Assembly (NCBI GenBank): GCA_017394605.1
Contig: JAFPXU010000031.1
Location: forward strand, 1-34,483
Reading direction: 5' to 3'
DNA from: Clostridia bacterium
GTDB taxonomy: Bacteria; Bacillota_A; Clostridia; Christensenellales; CAG-138
DNA length: 34,483 bases
The translations under genes and the position numbers were made by a program. How positions within the stretch are numbered: the first letter of the stretch is position 1; each line of letters starts with the position of its first letter. Positions 23,024 to 30,917 of this stretch are shown here, piece by piece. A model generated the notes under the pieces. The model worked only from the letters and a program-made list of their open reading frames with translations. It was not told where the DNA came from and ran no database searches.

Positions 23024-23043
23024 TTTGTAAATATATTTGCGAA
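23024..23043. promoter_or_regulatory. A/T-rich dyad upstream of modA, possible regulator site
   Basis: TTTGT-AAATATATTT-GCGAA has a perfect 10-bp core and partly matching arms. The outer TTTG and GCGAA resemble the arms of the dyad at 19035-19058, though spacing differs. It ends 16 bp before the modA start. Role is speculative. Confidence 0.25.
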
Positions 23044-23059
23044 CAGCAAAAGGAGAAAC

Positions 23060-23983
23060 ATGCAGATGAAACAATTTGCAAAAGTGACCGCACTGCTGCT
23101 GGCCTTCATGGTGGCATGGTGCATGGCTGCCTGCAGCGCGCCGAAACAGGAAGCTGCGGCACCGGAACAGAAACCGGCTGAGACCGAGACTGTACAGGAA
23201 CCTGCTGCGGAAGCACCGGAGCCGGCTGAGGCTCCGGCGGAAGAGCCGGTGGAGCTGATCGTATTCGCGGCGGCATCCATGACGGAAACGCTCCAGCAGC
23301 TGGAGGCTGCGTACAAGGAGATCGCGCCGAACGTAAAGCTGGTGTTCAACTTTGACTCGTCCGGCACCCTGAAAACACAGATTCAGGAAGGGGCTCCGTG
23401 TGACGTGTTTATTTCCGCGGGTCAGAAACAGGTGAACCAGCTCGACGGATCGAAGGATGCGGACGGCGGCAATACGGAGGGACTTGATCTCGTTTTGCAG
23501 GGATCGAGAATCGACCTGCTGGAAAACAAGGTCGTGCTCTGCGTCCCGGATTCCAATCCGAAGGCGATCGGAAGCTTTGACGACTGGGCAGAGCTTATGA
23601 AAAACGGAACTATCCTGTTTGCCATGGGCAACAGCGATGTTCCGGTCGGACAGTATACGCAGCAGATTCTTGAACACTACGGCCTGAACGAGGAAGAACT
23701 CGCGAAAGCCGGCAAGATCACGTATGGAACCAACGTGAAGGAAGTCACCACACAGGTGAAGGAAGGCAGCGTGGACGCGGGCGTCGTCTACTGCATGGAC
23801 GCGTTCAGCGCCGGTCTGACCGTAGTGGATCAGGCGACTTCCGATCTGTGCAAGCGGATCGTCTACCCGGCGTGCGTTATCAACACGAGCGAGCATGCGG
23901 ACGCGGCGCAGCGCTATCTCGAGTTTCTTCAGAGCGACGCGGCAATGGAAGTCTTTTCCGCTGTCGGATTTGTTGCACCGTAA
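23060..23983 (+). CDS. modA: molybdate-binding lipoprotein ModA
   Basis: A 307-residue periplasmic-type molybdate binding protein anchored by lipid at Cys25 (Met-Ala-Ala-Cys). A Pro/Ala/Glu-rich linker of about 45 residues separates the lipid from the domain. The domain opens with 'livfaaasmtetlqqle', continues with 'nfdssgtlktqiqegapcdvfisa' and 'vkegsvdagvvy', the ModA oxyanion-binding motifs with Ser contacts. AGGAG precedes the ATG at 23060; Met3 (23066) is an alternative. A hairpin follows before modB. Confidence 0.95.
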   Translation: MQMKQFAKVTALLLAFMVAWCMAACSAPKQEAAAPEQKPAETETVQEPAAEAPEPAEAPAEEPVELIVFAAASMTETLQQLEAAYKEIAPNVKLVFNFDSSGTLKTQIQEGAPCDVFISAGQKQVNQLDGSKDADGGNTEGLDLVLQGSRIDLLENKVVLCVPDSNPKAIGSFDDWAELMKNGTILFAMGNSDVPVGQYTQQILEHYGLNEEELAKAGKITYGTNVKEVTTQVKEGSVDAGVVYCMDAFSAGLTVVDQATSDLCKRIVYPACVINTSEHADAAQRYLEFLQSDAAMEVFSAVGFVAP

Positions 23984-23999
23984 CGGTATCGATTATTAT

Positions 24000-24036
24000 G
24001 CAGGCGGAGTTTGGCTCCGCCTGCTTACCTGTTTTT
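24000..24036 (+). terminator. intercistronic hairpin between modA and modB
   Basis: GCAGGCGGAG (24000-24009) pairs perfectly with CTCCGCCTGC (24015-24024) around a 5-nt loop, followed by TTACCTGTTTTT. The interrupted T tract suggests a leaky terminator that lowers modBC relative to modA. Confidence 0.6.
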
Positions 24037-24052
24037 GACTAGGGGTGATTGA

Positions 24053-24724
24053 GTGGACTGGTTTCCTCTTTGGAATTCCCTTCGTATCGCTGCGATCAGC
24101 AGTGTCATCGTTTTTTTTACCGGGATCCTGTGCGCGTATTATGTCGCGAGACTGCCGCGCGTGATCAAGGGAATCCTGGATGTGATCCTCACGCTGCCAA
24201 TGGTGCTGCCACCGACGGTATGCGGTTATTTTCTGATTCTCATTTTCGGTGTGAAACGGCCGATCGGCATGTTTCTTGATTCCGTCGGTTTCCGGTTTGT
24301 GATGACCTGGTATGGCGGGATTCTTGCTGCTGCCGTTGTGGCGTTTCCGCTGATGTACCGTACCGCGCGAGGCGCTTTCGAAAGCTTCGACGATACGCTT
24401 GCGTATTCTGGACAGACGCTGGGACTGTCCAACACGTTTATCTTTTGGAGGATCCGCATGCCGTACTGTCGGCAGGGGATCCTCGCAGGGCTTGTTCTCG
24501 CCTTTGCGCGAGCGCTCGGTGAATACGGAGCGACCAGCATGCTGATCGGGTACACGCCGGGAAGGACCGCCACGATCTCGACGTCGGTGTACCAGTACTG
24601 GAGAACAAACGACGAGAAGAACGCCATGATCTGGGTCGGCATCAACCTTGCGATTTCGGCCGCAGTTCTTCTTACGGTGAACCTGCTGGAGAAAAGAAAC
24701 AGGAAAGCAGGTGCCGTGAAATGA
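24053..24724 (+). CDS. modB: molybdate ABC transporter permease ModB
   Basis: A 223-residue membrane protein with about five helices. The start is GTG at 24053, preceded by AGGGGTGA. 'vlptvcgyfl' and the EAA-like loop 'tlglsntfifwrirmpycrqg' followed by 'lafaralgeygat' are ModB hallmarks. It should form a homodimer that passes molybdate (or tungstate) across the membrane. The end overlaps modC by 4 bp. Confidence 0.95.
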   Translation: MDWFPLWNSLRIAAISSVIVFFTGILCAYYVARLPRVIKGILDVILTLPMVLPPTVCGYFLILIFGVKRPIGMFLDSVGFRFVMTWYGGILAAAVVAFPLMYRTARGAFESFDDTLAYSGQTLGLSNTFIFWRIRMPYCRQGILAGLVLAFARALGEYGATSMLIGYTPGRTATISTSVYQYWRTNDEKNAMIWVGINLAISAAVLLTVNLLEKRNRKAGAVK

Positions 24725-25761
24725 GTCTCATCGTATCCATTAAAAAAAGGCTCGGCAACTTTCTGCTGGACGTCGATCTGGAAACAGACGGCATCACCGG
24801 CGTGCTCGGAGCGTCCGGGTGCGGAAAGACTATGCTTCTGAAATGCATCGCGGGCGTGGTGACGCCGGATGAAGGATCGATCGTTCTGAACGGGAGAACG
24901 CTGTTTGATAGCGAAAAGAAGATCAATCTGAAGCCGCAGGAGAGGAGAGTCGGATATCTGTTCCAGAATTACGCGCTGTTTCCCAACATGACCGTCAGGC
25001 AGAACGTATTCTGCGGTCTGCATAGGGAGAAGGACCGCGGGAAAAGAGAAAAGATCTATCGCGACACGCTCGATATGCTTCAGCTTACAGGACTGGAAGG
25101 GCATTATCCGAATCAGCTCTCGGGCGGACAGCAGCAAAGGACGGCTCTCGCGCGCATTCTGGTAAGCCGGCCGGATATCATGCTCCTGGATGAACCTTTT
25201 TCCGCGCTGGACGCGAATCTCAGAGATAAGCTTCTGGTAGAAATGAAAGGGATCCTTTCCGCTTTCGGCGGGATCTCCGTCTGTGTTACCCATAACCGGG
25301 ACGAGGCATATAAGCTATGCGAAACGATCGCGCTGGTCGATCAGGGTAAAATCATTGCCGCCGCGCCGACAAAAGAGCTTTTCAAAAACCCCGGGTCGGT
25401 GGTTTGCGCGTCGATGACAGGCTGTAAAAATATCGAATCCGCACTGAAAGTGGATGAACACCATGTGAGAGTTCCCGCATGGGGTGTTACGTTGGAAACG
25501 TCGGAACCGGTTCGGGACGGACTGAAAGCCGTAGGAATCAGAGCGCATTATTTTAACCAGAACAGCCGTCTGAACAGCAACGAGATCGTCATAGGCGATG
25601 TGTTCGACGAACCGTTTGAAACAACGGTTCTCTTCCGATTCCAGGATCAGGATGAAAGGTCTCAGGACGTCTGGTGGCGGCTTCCGAAAGACAGGGTGCC
25701 GCGCGAGCAGCGGCTGTCAGTCGGAATCGCGCCGGTCAATATCCTGCTTCTCTATCGGTAA
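24721..25761 (+). CDS. modC: molybdate ABC transporter ATP-binding protein ModC
   Basis: A 346-residue ABC ATPase. Walker A is Gly-Ala-Ser-Gly-Cys-Gly-Lys-Thr near 30, the Q loop 'lfqnyalfpnmtvrqnv', the signature Leu-Ser-Gly-Gly-Gln-Gln-Gln-Arg, Walker B 'imlldepfsaldanl' and the switch His in 'cvthnrde'. After about residue 235 comes a C-terminal TOBE-like region that in ModC binds oxyanion and gives feedback control. ATGA overlap with modB. It is the last recognised gene of the cluster. Confidence 0.95.
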   Translation: MSLIVSIKKRLGNFLLDVDLETDGITGVLGASGCGKTMLLKCIAGVVTPDEGSIVLNGRTLFDSEKKINLKPQERRVGYLFQNYALFPNMTVRQNVFCGLHREKDRGKREKIYRDTLDMLQLTGLEGHYPNQLSGGQQQRTALARILVSRPDIMLLDEPFSALDANLRDKLLVEMKGILSAFGGISVCVTHNRDEAYKLCETIALVDQGKIIAAAPTKELFKNPGSVVCASMTGCKNIESALKVDEHHVRVPAWGVTLETSEPVRDGLKAVGIRAHYFNQNSRLNSNEIVIGDVFDEPFETTVLFRFQDQDERSQDVWWRLPKDRVPREQRLSVGIAPVNILLLYR

Positions 25762-25792
25762 ACAGAAGGGAGTATCCTGACATCCCGGGAAC

Positions 25793-25819
25793 GCGGAACT
25801 TCCGGTATACAGGTTCCGC
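25793..25819 (+). terminator. weak hairpin after modC
   Basis: GCGGAAC (25793-25799) pairs with GTTCCGC (25813-25819). No T tract follows, so it may stabilise the mRNA end rather than terminate. The rest of 25762-25933 holds no clear promoter or gene. Confidence 0.3.
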
Positions 25820-25933
25820 CCTCCGGGGCAGTCAATAAATGTTGCCACACTTTTGTTTCGTTTTATGCACATCAGGCGGACGAGTATATGGTAAGATATT
25901 ATCAAGGTTTAAGAATAATTGGAGGGATGTTGA

Positions 25934-26944
25934 ATGAAGAAACGTTCTCTTAGATTGATCGCGGCAGCGCTTGCCGTACTGTTCTGCCTGAGCCTTGCGG
26001 GTTTCGCGCTGGCGGAAGAGGAGCCGATCGGCGAAGATAATCCGTTCATCGGCAAATGGATCTTTACCGGTATCGTCGAGGAAGACGGAACCGTGAATTC
26101 CGACCAGCTTGCCGGATATGAATTCCTGTTCAACGGTGTCTACTATGATTTCCGGACCGACGGAACCTGCCTTCTGGGCATGTTCGGCATGGAGATTCCC
26201 ATGAGCTGGAAACCCGGCGAGGAAGCAGGGACAGCTTTGGTCGCGAGGCGCCTGAGCGGAACGGAAGCCCTTCTGAAGATCGAAGATGATCACTTTACCA
26301 TCAGCGCCGAAGACGGTCTCACGAACGCAGAGCTTGTTTTTACCCGTGAGAAGACGGAACCGGAAGAGGTTCCCGCGGTTGAGGTTGATCCGATCGTCGG
26401 GAAATGGGCTGCCGTAAGGATCGAGGATCCGGAGGGCAATGTCGTGATTACGGGTGAGGACGGCAACGAAGGCGTGAAGGCCCTGCTTGAGACGATCACC
26501 TGTGATTTTGCGGAAGACGGATCCTGCTCGGTATTCATCTTCGGTCTGAGAGCAGTGTCCTACTGGGCTCACGGTGAGGAAGAGAATGTCGTTCTGATCG
26601 GTGCAGACGAGGAAGGCGGCGGCCTGATCGTGAACATGGCGGATGGACTGTTCAAGCTGACAGATCCCAGCGGCGAGTTCCCGTTCGTGATCGTCTACGG
26701 TCCGGCGGCTGCTGAGGAAGCGGCGGAAGAACCCGCGGAGGAAGCCGCGGAGGAGCCTGCTGAAGAAGCAGTTGAAGAAGCGGCTGAAGAAGCAGTTGAA
26801 CCTGCTGAAGCAACAGAACCGCAGGAAGAGGCGCCGGCAGAAGAGAACGCTGGGGAAAAACCCGCTGAAGCGGATCCGGAGTCCGATCCGGAACAGGATT
26901 CCCTTACGACTCCCAACACGACGCAGCGCCCCTGGTGGTGGTAA
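25934..26944 (+). CDS. secreted protein with duplicated beta domain and acidic Ala/Glu tail
   Basis: A 336-residue exported protein of unknown function. A signal peptide (basic start, long hydrophobic core, Ala-Leu-Ala cleavage near residue 27) has no lipobox Cys. Residues about 39-138 and 155-255 look like two copies of one lipocalin-like beta unit, each beginning Gly-Lys-Trp and containing Asp-Gly-(Thr/Ser)-Cys and a Trp before Gly-Glu-Glu. Each unit has one Cys. Residues 256-330 are Ala/Glu/Pro-rich and highly acidic, and the chain ends in three Trp residues. GGAGG precedes the ATG. I do not know the family; a wall- or surface-associated role is possible. Confidence 0.8.
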   Translation: MKKRSLRLIAAALAVLFCLSLAGFALAEEEPIGEDNPFIGKWIFTGIVEEDGTVNSDQLAGYEFLFNGVYYDFRTDGTCLLGMFGMEIPMSWKPGEEAGTALVARRLSGTEALLKIEDDHFTISAEDGLTNAELVFTREKTEPEEVPAVEVDPIVGKWAAVRIEDPEGNVVITGEDGNEGVKALLETITCDFAEDGSCSVFIFGLRAVSYWAHGEEENVVLIGADEEGGGLIVNMADGLFKLTDPSGEFPFVIVYGPAAAEEAAEEPAEEAAEEPAEEAVEEAAEEAVEPAEATEPQEEAPAEENAGEKPAEADPESDPEQDSLTTPNTTQRPWWW

Positions 26945-26971
26945 TCGGTTAACCGGTGACATAAGTCCAGA

Positions 26972-27007
26972 AGCGGGACAGGACGGATTCCTGTTCCGCT
27001 TTATTTC
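26972..27007 (+). terminator. terminator after the secreted-protein gene
   Basis: AGCGGGACAGGA (26972-26983) pairs with TCCTGTTCCGCT (26989-27000), 12 bp with one G-T pair, followed by TTTATTTC. It abuts the end of the convergent acetyltransferase gene. Confidence 0.8.
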
Positions 27008-27510
27008 ATTTCCAGGATCATTTCGAGAGGCTGATGGGGGAGCAGCGTCTGATCCGGAACCGTGAATCCGGCTTTCCGATACAGCTGCTGCGCCCGCACA
27101 TTGTCCGGCATGACGGTCAGATGAAGACGCGGATATCCGGCCGATCTGGCCTTTCTGAGCAGAATGCGGAGAAGATGGGAGCCGATTCCCTGCCCCCATT
27201 CTTCCTGAATAACGGCGACGCCGATTTCCCCGGCGCCGTTTTCTTTTCCGCAGTTCATCAGACAGGCGCTTCCGACAGGAACGGCGTTTTTTTCCGCAAT
27301 AAGAACAAGAAGGTCCGAACTGTCCGCAGCCAGTTCAAGCAACGCGGTTTCCGTATCCGGATCCTTTTCGGACATGGGCTGAAGATATCCTGTTTCGGAT
27401 TGCAGCCGCGCAGACAGGGAAAGGAGCGAACGCGCGTCCTGAATCCCGACAGGGGTCCGGAAGACGCATTCTTCACCGTTATTCAGCAGCTTTTTCGCAT
27501 AATACAGCAT
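27001..27510 (-). CDS. GNAT-family N-acetyltransferase
   Basis: A 169-residue acetyltransferase of unknown substrate. The acetyl-CoA site is 'vaviqeewgqgigshll', matching the Gln/Arg-x-x-Gly-x-Gly/Ala motif, followed by 'lhltvmpdnvraqqlyrkagf', the typical GNAT strand-helix end. Length fits a single domain. It lies 36 bp downstream of the 5'-nucleotidase gene on the same strand and is probably co-transcribed. No strong ribosome site precedes the ATG. Confidence 0.9.
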   Translation of the reverse strand: MLYYAKKLLNNGEECVFRTPVGIQDARSLLSLSARLQSETGYLQPMSEKDPDTETALLELAADSSDLLVLIAEKNAVPVGSACLMNCGKENGAGEIGVAVIQEEWGQGIGSHLLRILLRKARSAGYPRLHLTVMPDNVRAQQLYRKAGFTVPDQTLLPHQPLEMILEMK

Positions 27511-27546
27511 ATCTGCAGCCGTTTCTCTTGTTTTTCACTTCAATCC

Positions 27547-29214
27547 TTACGGCTTCTGATCGAAGATCACGATCCGGTCCTGCCCGGTGAGACTTTCGTA
27601 CTGTCCGCCCACGACGCCGCCAAGCGTTCCCGAAATATAATCGATCAGGACCTGATTGTCGAGCTTGACACGGCTCTTCAGGACCGTTGCCCCATCGAAC
27701 ATGGTAAATCCGTCTCCATGGTTCAGCAGAGTGTAGTTGATGCCCGCTACGGAATAGCGTGCCTCGGGATCGATCGGTTTATCTCCGATCCGTACGTTCT
27801 GAACGCGCCGTTCTCCGCTGATGCCGGCAAAAAATCCGTTTTCATCCTCGGTACAGGGATTCTCAAGATAGGAGTGGATCTCGTAGCTCATGCCGGACAC
27901 CTGAAGGAATCCGCCGTTTTCACCGGGAATGACGCGCGCGCCCCACTCGAGAGCGTCCAGAATCTGCTGACCGGTAGCTTCGATAACATACATCTCATTT
28001 CCGAAAGGATTGACCCGCAGGATATCATTGTACGTGATATCGCCTGCGGGAATACTGCTCCGGATTCCGCCGCCCGAGATCATGGCAACATCCGCTCCGG
28101 ACTGATCACGGAACGCGTCCGCACACAGATCCCCAAGATTCGTTTCGGCCCGGCGGACCATTCTTATGGGGTTCTTGCTGCTGTCCACTGCCTCAGGATC
28201 GAAGATTGTCAGGTCAATCTGGGCTTTTGCTACAACCTTCGTGAGTTCGCTGTCGAGTTTGCTCAGTGCTCTGTCGACCGCGCGGGACATTCCGTTATTC
28301 AGCCCGAGCAGAGCAGGAGCGGCTGTCCCGTTTATCCAGGTATACAGCCCGGCGGTGACTTCGCCGTCTGCGGATATCCTGCACCATCCGATATTCGCGA
28401 GTTTGGTGCCGCTTGCGGAACGGACGACATCGCTGCCGTCCTTATCCTTCATGATGACCTGGTCCGTGTCGTGACTGTGACCGTCCAGCATAACGTCAAT
28501 CCCGGAGACATGGGAAATGACATCCGCATAGTTGTATGGCGATGATTCGGCACTGTTGCCCAGATGTCCGAGAACAATGACGTATTCCGCGCCTTCCGCG
28601 CGGGCGGCGTCCACGGTAGCCTGAACCGTGCCGTACAGCGTTTCGCCTGTTTCATCCTGCATAAAACCGTAGATGAAATTGCCTTCCGAATCCTGGAAGA
28701 ACTTGGGGGTGGAGTCGGTCAGGGTCTCGGGCGTGCAGACGCCTACAAAGCCGATTTTTGTTCCGCCGGCTTCCTTGATGATATACGGGTCGAAGACCAG
28801 TTCGCCTTCTTTATTGAAATTACAGCTGATATACGGGAATTTTGCCTTCGCGGCGAGAGAGAGAAACTGCTCCATGCCGTAATCGAATTCATGGTTTCCC
28901 GGAATCGCGATGTCGTACTGCATGGCGTTCATCAGCTCAAGGGGTATTTCGCCTTTTGAAAGCGTTCCGACGGGCTCGCCCTGGATGTTGTCTCCGACAT
29001 CCACCAGAATAACGTCGTTTCCCTGGGAGATGAGGTACTCCCGGATCGCCTGAAGACCTGCGTAACCGAATCCCTGGTTGATTCCGCAGTGGATGTCTCC
29101 GGTGTAGAGTATCACAACATCGCCCGTGCGACCGGTTTCTTCAGCTCCAGATGCGGAACCGCCCGCCAGGATCAGAATCAGAGCTAATAAAGCCGCGAGA
29201 ATTCTTTTTTTCAT
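27547..29214 (-). CDS. 5'-nucleotidase/UshA-type metallophosphatase, exported
   Basis: A 555-residue exported enzyme that removes phosphate from nucleotides or related esters. The start at 29214 is preferred: AAAGGA lies 6 nt upstream and it opens directly into a signal peptide; an ATG at 29229 adds five residues. The metallophosphatase domain shows Asp-Ile-His, Gly-Asp-Asn/Asp-x-x-Gly ('vdvgdniqge'), Gly-Asn-His-Glu-Phe-Asp-Tyr-Gly and Gly-His-Ser-His-Asp. The C-terminal 5'-nucleotidase domain shows 'etnlgdlcadafrd', 'isgggirssi' and 'npfgnemyvieatgqq'. No wall anchor is visible. Likely salvages external nucleotides. Confidence 0.95.
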   Translation of the reverse strand: MKKRILAALLALILILAGGSASGAEETGRTGDVVILYTGDIHCGINQGFGYAGLQAIREYLISQGNDVILVDVGDNIQGEPVGTLSKGEIPLELMNAMQYDIAIPGNHEFDYGMEQFLSLAAKAKFPYISCNFNKEGELVFDPYIIKEAGGTKIGFVGVCTPETLTDSTPKFFQDSEGNFIYGFMQDETGETLYGTVQATVDAARAEGAEYVIVLGHLGNSAESSPYNYADVISHVSGIDVMLDGHSHDTDQVIMKDKDGSDVVRSASGTKLANIGWCRISADGEVTAGLYTWINGTAAPALLGLNNGMSRAVDRALSKLDSELTKVVAKAQIDLTIFDPEAVDSSKNPIRMVRRAETNLGDLCADAFRDQSGADVAMISGGGIRSSIPAGDITYNDILRVNPFGNEMYVIEATGQQILDALEWGARVIPGENGGFLQVSGMSYEIHSYLENPCTEDENGFFAGISGERRVQNVRIGDKPIDPEARYSVAGINYTLLNHGDGFTMFDGATVLKSRVKLDNQVLIDYISGTLGGVVGGQYESLTGQDRIVIFDQKP

Positions 29215-29268
29215 ATGATGTCCTTTCATTTGCGGATTTCAGATGTTTTTCATGCAGACTATGTAAAC

Positions 29269-29277
29269 ATCATATCA
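29269..29277 (-). promoter_or_regulatory. extended -10 promoter of the 5'-nucleotidase gene
   Basis: TGATATGAT on the minus strand combines a TGn extension with a TATGAT -10 box; the -35 position is poor. Predicted start is near 29262, about 48 nt before the ATG. Confidence 0.45.
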
Positions 29278-29396
29278 TTTTCTGATTAACCTGGCTTGTG
29301 CGAGAATTTTTTTCTTATGTTTTATCGGGGAGCAGATCTTCTGGCCGGACATCTGTCCACAGGGAAGGGCCGAAGGTGCCCAGCGGAAAACCAATC

Positions 29397-29414
29397 TATG
29401 CATAAATACGCACA
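29397..29414. promoter_or_regulatory. upstream ArgR-box-like site
   Basis: TATGCATAAATACGCACA matches the 18-bp ArgR/AhrC box pattern WNTGAATWWWWATTCANW at 15 of 18 positions by my alignment. A sister site lies about 167 bp downstream in the promoter. Paired upstream and promoter sites are typical of ArgR control. A 6-bp inverted repeat (29486-29491/29499-29504) lies between them. Confidence 0.4.
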
Positions 29415-29557
29415 AGCTGCAAATGGAAATACCAGGTGAAATTCAGCAGTTTGTTGAATGCAGAGCTTAAGATTTTATTGATTGAGCATGGCTTGCTTCC
29501 ATGCGTTACGATGAGCAGGCATTCTGTTAAAAATTTATATTTATACGAAAAATATGC

Positions 29558-29586
29558 TTGACATGTGCATAAATATGCTATATGAT
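29558..29586 (+). promoter_or_regulatory. near-consensus promoter of the M20 peptidase/amino acid importer operon
   Basis: TTGACA (29558-29563) and TATGAT (29581-29586) are exactly 17 bp apart. The predicted start is near 29593. The leader to the ATG at 29655 holds a GCAACA/TGTTGC hairpin (29609-29627) and AAAGGAGG. Confidence 0.85.
29564..29581. promoter_or_regulatory. ArgR-box-like operator within the promoter spacer
   Basis: TGTGCATAAATATGCTAT fills the spacer between the -35 and -10 boxes. Its core GCATA-AA-TATGC is a perfect dyad, and it matches the ArgR box pattern at 15 of 18 positions by my alignment. Binding here would block RNA polymerase, so repression by an amino-acid-responsive regulator is inferred. 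Confidence 0.5.
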
Positions 29587-29654
29587 GCGTTGTATTCTTT
29601 TTCTTCGTGCAACAAGGCTTATGTTGCTCCCGACTACGCAAAGGAGGCGCGCTT

Positions 29655-30884
29655 ATGATTACGGTAGAAGAGATAAAAAAGAAAGTAGATTCGTGTAAAG
29701 ACGAGGCGCTGCAGCTTCTTGTGGAGGCTCTACAGTCCCCTAGCCCGACAGGCAGTGAACTCCCGATGGCGTTGACGGTGAAACGATGGCTGGAGAAGCT
29801 GGGCATACAGGTGGACGCATACGAGTATCAGAAAGACCGTCCGAACTTTATCGCTACATGGAACGGTACAAAACCCGGAAAAACGTTTTTATTCAACGGA
29901 CATATGGATGTTTTTCCCGCAACCGAGACAGATGATCCTGACTATAATGCGTGGTCCGGCAAGATCGACGGCGATTTTGTCTACGGACGCGGTGCTTCCG
30001 ATATGAAAAGCGGTGACTGCGCGGCGTTGATTGCCGTGAAATTTCTTAAGGAAATGGGATTCGATCCGAACGGCAGCGTGGTGCTCAATTTTGTTTCCGA
30101 CGAGGAGAGCGGGGGAAAATATGGCATCCTTTCGCTTCTGAAAGACGGTCTGATCCATGCAGACTTCGGCATCAGCATGGAACCGAGCAGCTCTGCTCCG
30201 GGCATTACGGATGTCATGATCGGGCATGGCGGCGTGTATCCCTGTCAGGTGATCGTTTACGGCGACGGCGGCCATGCTGCCAAACCGATCGACCCGAACG
30301 ATAAGGACAACAAGTACGGCGGAGAGCACGCGATTCAGAAAGCCATGAAAGCGCTTGCTGCGCTGGACGCTCTGGCTGAGGAGATCAACAGCAGGCCGGC
30401 TACAGACTTTGGTAAATCCCATATGGCGGTGACAAAGATCAATGCCGGTATCGCGGTGAACAACTATCCTCGTCGCGCGGAGATCTGTCTTGACAGAAGG
30501 TACATGCCCAACGAATCGCCGGAAAGTGTCGACGCGGAGATCATCGCCGCGCTGGAGAAAGTCAAGGCGGAGGATCCGACTTTCGCATATGAGTTCCATA
30601 ACCGTTACGAACCAGACACACCTGTATTCATCAACGACGAGAACAGCGACATTGTAAAGGCACTGGACTGGGGCTGTGAGCAGATGTGCGGCAGAACGCC
30701 GAAGCATTTCACAAAGGTGGGAGGCTGCGACGTAGCCTATATCAAGAAGGCAATCGGCGGAGATTATCCCTGGTTCGGACCCGGCTCATTTCAGATCGCA
30801 TGCGCGGATGAGAACGTGTCGATTCTGAACTATCTCAACTGTATCAAGGTTTATATGGCCACAATGGTGAAAATGCTGGGCTGA
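29655..30884 (+). CDS. M20-family metallopeptidase/deacetylase (ArgE/DapE-like)
   Basis: A 409-residue cytoplasmic di-zinc hydrolase that cleaves small peptides or N-acyl amino acids. Metal motifs are Gly-His-Met-Asp-Val, Gly-Arg-Gly-Ala-Ser-Asp-Met-Lys-Ser-Gly and Ser-Asp-Glu-Glu-Ser-Gly-Gly, with a lid-domain His in 'ydgdgghaakp'-type sequence. The expected late His of the family (Ala-His-x-x-Asn/Asp-Glu) is Cys here ('fqiacaden'), an unusual ligand. The start at 29655 follows AAAGGAGG with 8-nt spacing; an upstream in-frame ATG at 29607 is not favoured. It leads an operon with an amino acid importer under an ArgR-like site, which suggests arginine/ornithine-type substrates. Confidence 0.9.
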   Translation: MITVEEIKKKVDSCKDEALQLLVEALQSPSPTGSELPMALTVKRWLEKLGIQVDAYEYQKDRPNFIATWNGTKPGKTFLFNGHMDVFPATETDDPDYNAWSGKIDGDFVYGRGASDMKSGDCAALIAVKFLKEMGFDPNGSVVLNFVSDEESGGKYGILSLLKDGLIHADFGISMEPSSSAPGITDVMIGHGGVYPCQVIVYGDGGHAAKPIDPNDKDNKYGGEHAIQKAMKALAALDALAEEINSRPATDFGKSHMAVTKINAGIAVNNYPRRAEICLDRRYMPNESPESVDAEIIAALEKVKAEDPTFAYEFHNRYEPDTPVFINDENSDIVKALDWGCEQMCGRTPKHFTKVGGCDVAYIKKAIGGDYPWFGPGSFQIACADENVSILNYLNCIKVYMATMVKMLG

Positions 30885-30917
30885 TGCCGGCATACACGAC
30901 AACGAAAGGAGAAAACC

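Noticed and set aside
22988..23059. Molybdenum cofactor riboswitch before modA
   Set aside because: The gap of 72 bp is too short for the known structure; only small inverted repeats are seen.
25832..27199. 455-codon frame on the minus strand
   Set aside because: Antisense to the secreted protein; its Arg/Phe-rich repeats mirror the Ala/Glu codons of the plus strand.
27034..28545. 503-codon frame on the plus strand
   Set aside because: It runs across two well supported minus-strand genes (GNAT and 5'-nucleotidase) and the gap between them; no ribosome site or known motif.
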